From assembly GCA_013698215.1 (NCBI GenBank), contig JACCVJ010000184.1, positions 1 to 7,146 of the forward strand: a DNA stretch of 7,146 bases, written 5' to 3'. The notes under the pieces are model-generated. The model searched no databases. It had not been told where the DNA came from and saw nothing but the letters and a program-made list of their open reading frames with translations. Each line of letters begins with the position of its first letter. The stretch's first letter is position 1. Made by a program: the position numbers and the translations under genes. Positions 6,002 to 7,146 of the stretch are shown in pieces. Source of the DNA: Tatlockia sp. (GTDB taxonomy: Bacteria; Cyanobacteriota; Cyanobacteriia; Cyanobacteriales; Chroococcidiopsidaceae).

Positions 6002-6884
6002 AAGTTTTATAGGATGTTGGTGCTTTTTTGATATAAAAATCTACAAACTCTCTGACTGCTGGGTTGGTTTGTGCTGCCTTAGCATTGACATAAATAAATA
6101 AAGTGGAAAGAGGCTGATATCTAGCTCCTTCTACAGTTTTACGCGAAGGTAGCACTGATTTTTTACCGTTATTAATGGCAACGGCTTTCAACTTGTTTTG
6201 GTTGGCTTCATAATAAGCAAATCCAAAGTAACCCAAAGCATTTGGATCTTTACTTACTCCTTGGACTAAAACATCATCATTGCTGGCTACATAATCACTG
6301 CGGCTAGCTTTAGCTTCACCAACTATTGCCTCTGTGAAGTAGTCAAAGGTTCCAGACTGCTTACCTGGACCATACAGTGTTAGTGGTTGATCTGGTCAGT
6401 CAGGGCGTACTTGCTGCCAGCGAGTAATTTTTCCTTGGGCAAGGGGTTCCCATATTTTTTTTAATTCAGTTGTGGTAATGCTCTTAGCCCACGTATTTTC
6501 GGGATGGACTACGAGTGTAAAAGCATCGTAAGCAATGGGAAGTTCTATAAACCTCACACTAGAGGAGTTGCAGGCTTTGATCTCTGCGGTCAAGATGGGT
6601 CTTGAGGCGTTGCTGATGTCTGTTTCTCCTGCACAGAATTTTTTAAAACCGCCCCCAGTTCCAGAAACAGCGACTATAACTTTTACATTATTTGCCTGCA
6701 TTTTTTGAAAATCTTTAGCGATCGCCTCCGTGATTGGAAACACTGTACTAGAGCCATCAATTTTAACTACCTGCGCCTCAAGCTTTTGCTGAGATTGACT
6801 AGAGGTATTAGATCCCGCAGTACAGCTAGTAATCAAAAATAGAAGACTAAACGCGATCGCCGATCTATTTATTGTGATGTTCAT
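6000..6884 (-). pseudogene. pstS: PstS/SphX-like phosphate (arsenate?)-binding lipoprotein, interrupted by in-frame TGA
   Basis: A single frame of 294 sense and stop positions encodes a periplasmic oxyanion-binding protein, broken by TGA at 6396-6398 (codon 163). The N-terminal part has a signal peptide with lipobox LITSC (Cys21) and the first-lobe ligand motifs IDGSSTVFP (42-50), SGTGGG (74-79) and DISNASRP (89-96). After the TGA, LYGPGKQSGTFDYF carries the second-lobe Ser177-Gly178-Thr179, then NALGYFGFAYY. Without readthrough the 162-residue product lacks half the binding cleft. No ATG restart exists in the second part. The frame is otherwise kept, so the lesion looks recent, or is a base-call error or read through. 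The protein also ends soon after DFYIKKAP, shorter than most relatives. AAAGGA (6898-6893) serves the ATG at 6884. Position in an ars operon suggests phosphate supply or arsenate handling under arsenic stress; that is inferred. Confidence 0.85.
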
Positions 6885-6923
6885 TTACCCCATCCTTTAC
6901 CTTAACTAAGGGGGTACTATTTC

Positions 6924-6951
6924 ATCATTTCAAATTAAATTGATTTGTCAA
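6924..6951 (-). promoter_or_regulatory. Probable promoter of the pstS-arsC-aqp transcript
   Basis: On the minus strand a perfect TTGACA (6951-6946) is followed after 16 nt by AATGAT (6929-6924), a 4/6 match to TATAAT. It lies 40 nt ahead of the pstS-like ATG. The spacer is almost filled by the ArsR-type inverted repeat, a normal place for a repressor. A second possible -10, TATCAA (6961-6956), sits 8 nt after the Pho-box repeats. Confidence 0.5.
6929..6944 (-). promoter_or_regulatory. Putative ArsR operator
   Basis: The minus strand reads ATCAA-TTTAAT-TTGAA, one base from the ATCAA-N6-TTGAT inverted repeat known for the Synechocystis ArsR and related SmtB/ArsR regulators. It lies between -35 and -10 of the likely promoter and downstream of an arsR gene. 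A further pair, ATCAA (6960-6956) and TTGAC (6951-6947), with a 4-nt gap, may be a weaker second site. As(III) release of ArsR would open the promoter. Confidence 0.55.
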
Positions 6952-6969
6952 GCCATTGATAAGGTTTGT

Positions 6970-6999
6970 AAATTAACAACAGGTTAAGAAATAATTGAT
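6970..6999 (-). promoter_or_regulatory. Putative Pho box (SphR/PhoB-type site), three tandem repeats
   Basis: The minus strand reads ATCAATTA-ttt-CTTAACCT-gtt-GTTAATTT: three 8-mers separated by 3 nt, so an 11-bp period. Against the cyanobacterial Pho-box pattern YTTAAYYW they match 6/8, 8/8 and 7/8. Such repeats bind the phosphate-starvation regulator SphR ahead of pstS/sphX and phoA genes. The site lies between the arsR stop and the pstS-like gene, 18 nt upstream of the TTGACA. Confidence 0.55.
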
Positions 7000-7014
7000 G
7001 TGTTGAGTCACACT

Positions 7015-7146
7015 TCAGCAAGGACGAGCGGGTAACATTGGTGATGTACGGCGGAAATCTGCTAAATACTGTTCCATAACAACAAATTGCGGCAAGTTTA
7101 AACTGTAGTAAATCCAGCGCCCTTCCTGCCGAGAGCGAACTAAGCC
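7015..7146 (-). CDS. arsR: ArsR-family regulator, C-terminal part (5' end outside window)
   Basis: A minus-strand frame enters from the right edge and ends at TGA 7017-7015, giving 43 residues. It starts within the winged-helix beta hairpin: GLVRSRQEGRWIYYSLN is the typical wing of ArsR/SmtB repressors (recognition helix followed by G-V-R-EGR-YY). A final helix with QFVVMEQYLADF, a dimerisation-type segment, follows, and the protein ends in RPC. The recognition helix and the usual metal-binding cysteines lie outside the window; whether the C-terminal Cys takes part in As(III) binding is unknown. It probably represses itself and the downstream pstS-arsC-aqp genes through the site at 6929-6944. 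The 130-bp gap to the next gene holds its own promoter elements, so the downstream genes may be transcribed separately as well as by readthrough. Confidence 0.85.
   Translation of the reverse strand, partial: GLVRSRQEGRWIYYSLNLPQFVVMEQYLADFRRTSPMLPARPC

Noticed and set aside
5156..6003. Plus-strand frames at 5156-5338 and 5803-6003 and a minus frame at 5204-5455
   Set aside because: They lie antisense to or out of frame within the channel and arsC genes and have no motif of their own.
6396..6398. TGA as selenocysteine or as a reassigned Trp codon
   Set aside because: The flanking motif is not a known Sec context, and TGA ends arsC, arsR and the J-domain gene normally here, so general reassignment is excluded.
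6900..6911. Palindrome CCTTAACTAAGG in the pstS-like leader
   Set aside because: A 5-bp stem with a 2-nt centre is too small to fold well, and it matches no operator I know; probably chance.
1..7146. CRISPR array, riboswitch or replication origin
   Set aside because: No spaced direct repeats longer than the Pho-box type units, no recognised aptamer core and no DnaA-box cluster were seen by eye.

Overview
The window is chromosomal DNA from a cyanobacterium. The evidence is eight copies of the cyanobacterial palindrome GCGATCGC (starts at 716, 1588, 3946, 4238, 4958, 5357, 6718 and 6853), a ferredoxin of the Fed2/FdC2 type, a HisZ, an arsenate reductase of the Synechocystis type, and a Pho-box-like promoter. 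The genus cannot be read from the window.

Left end (1-614). The 3' end of an IS5-like transposase gene and its probable terminal repeat (to about 225) interrupt the start of a minus-strand gene that resembles cyanobacterial tyrosine-recombinase integrases (about 228-416). That remnant lies just beyond the 3' end of a tRNA-Ser(GGA) gene (530-614, minus). This is the usual layout of an element integrated at a tRNA gene, here decayed and hit by an IS.

Centre (688-4653, plus strand). Five intact housekeeping-type genes are tightly packed: a [2Fe-2S] ferredoxin with a C-terminal extension, a nuclease-like putative lipoprotein (11-nt overlap), an inositol-monophosphatase-family phosphatase (2-nt gap), then after 91 nt a J-domain/TPR protein and hisZ (4-nt overlap).

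Right end (4858-7146, minus strand). A convergent arsenic-resistance cluster reads arsR (C-terminal part only, cut by the window edge), a PstS/SphX-like phosphate-binding lipoprotein, arsC, and an aquaporin-family channel. The expected logic is: ArsR senses As(III), the binding protein handles phosphate or arsenate in the periplasm, ArsC reduces arsenate to arsenite, and arsenite leaves through the channel. No ArsB, Acr3 or ArsJ pump is seen in the window. The pstS-like gene has an in-frame TGA at codon 163 and looks C-terminally short. The arsR-pstS gap holds three 8-bp Pho-box-like repeats at 11-bp spacing and, closer to the gene, an inverted repeat of the cyanobacterial ArsR-operator form inside a promoter spacer. 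This suggests joint control by phosphate starvation and arsenite, and is the most interesting signal here.
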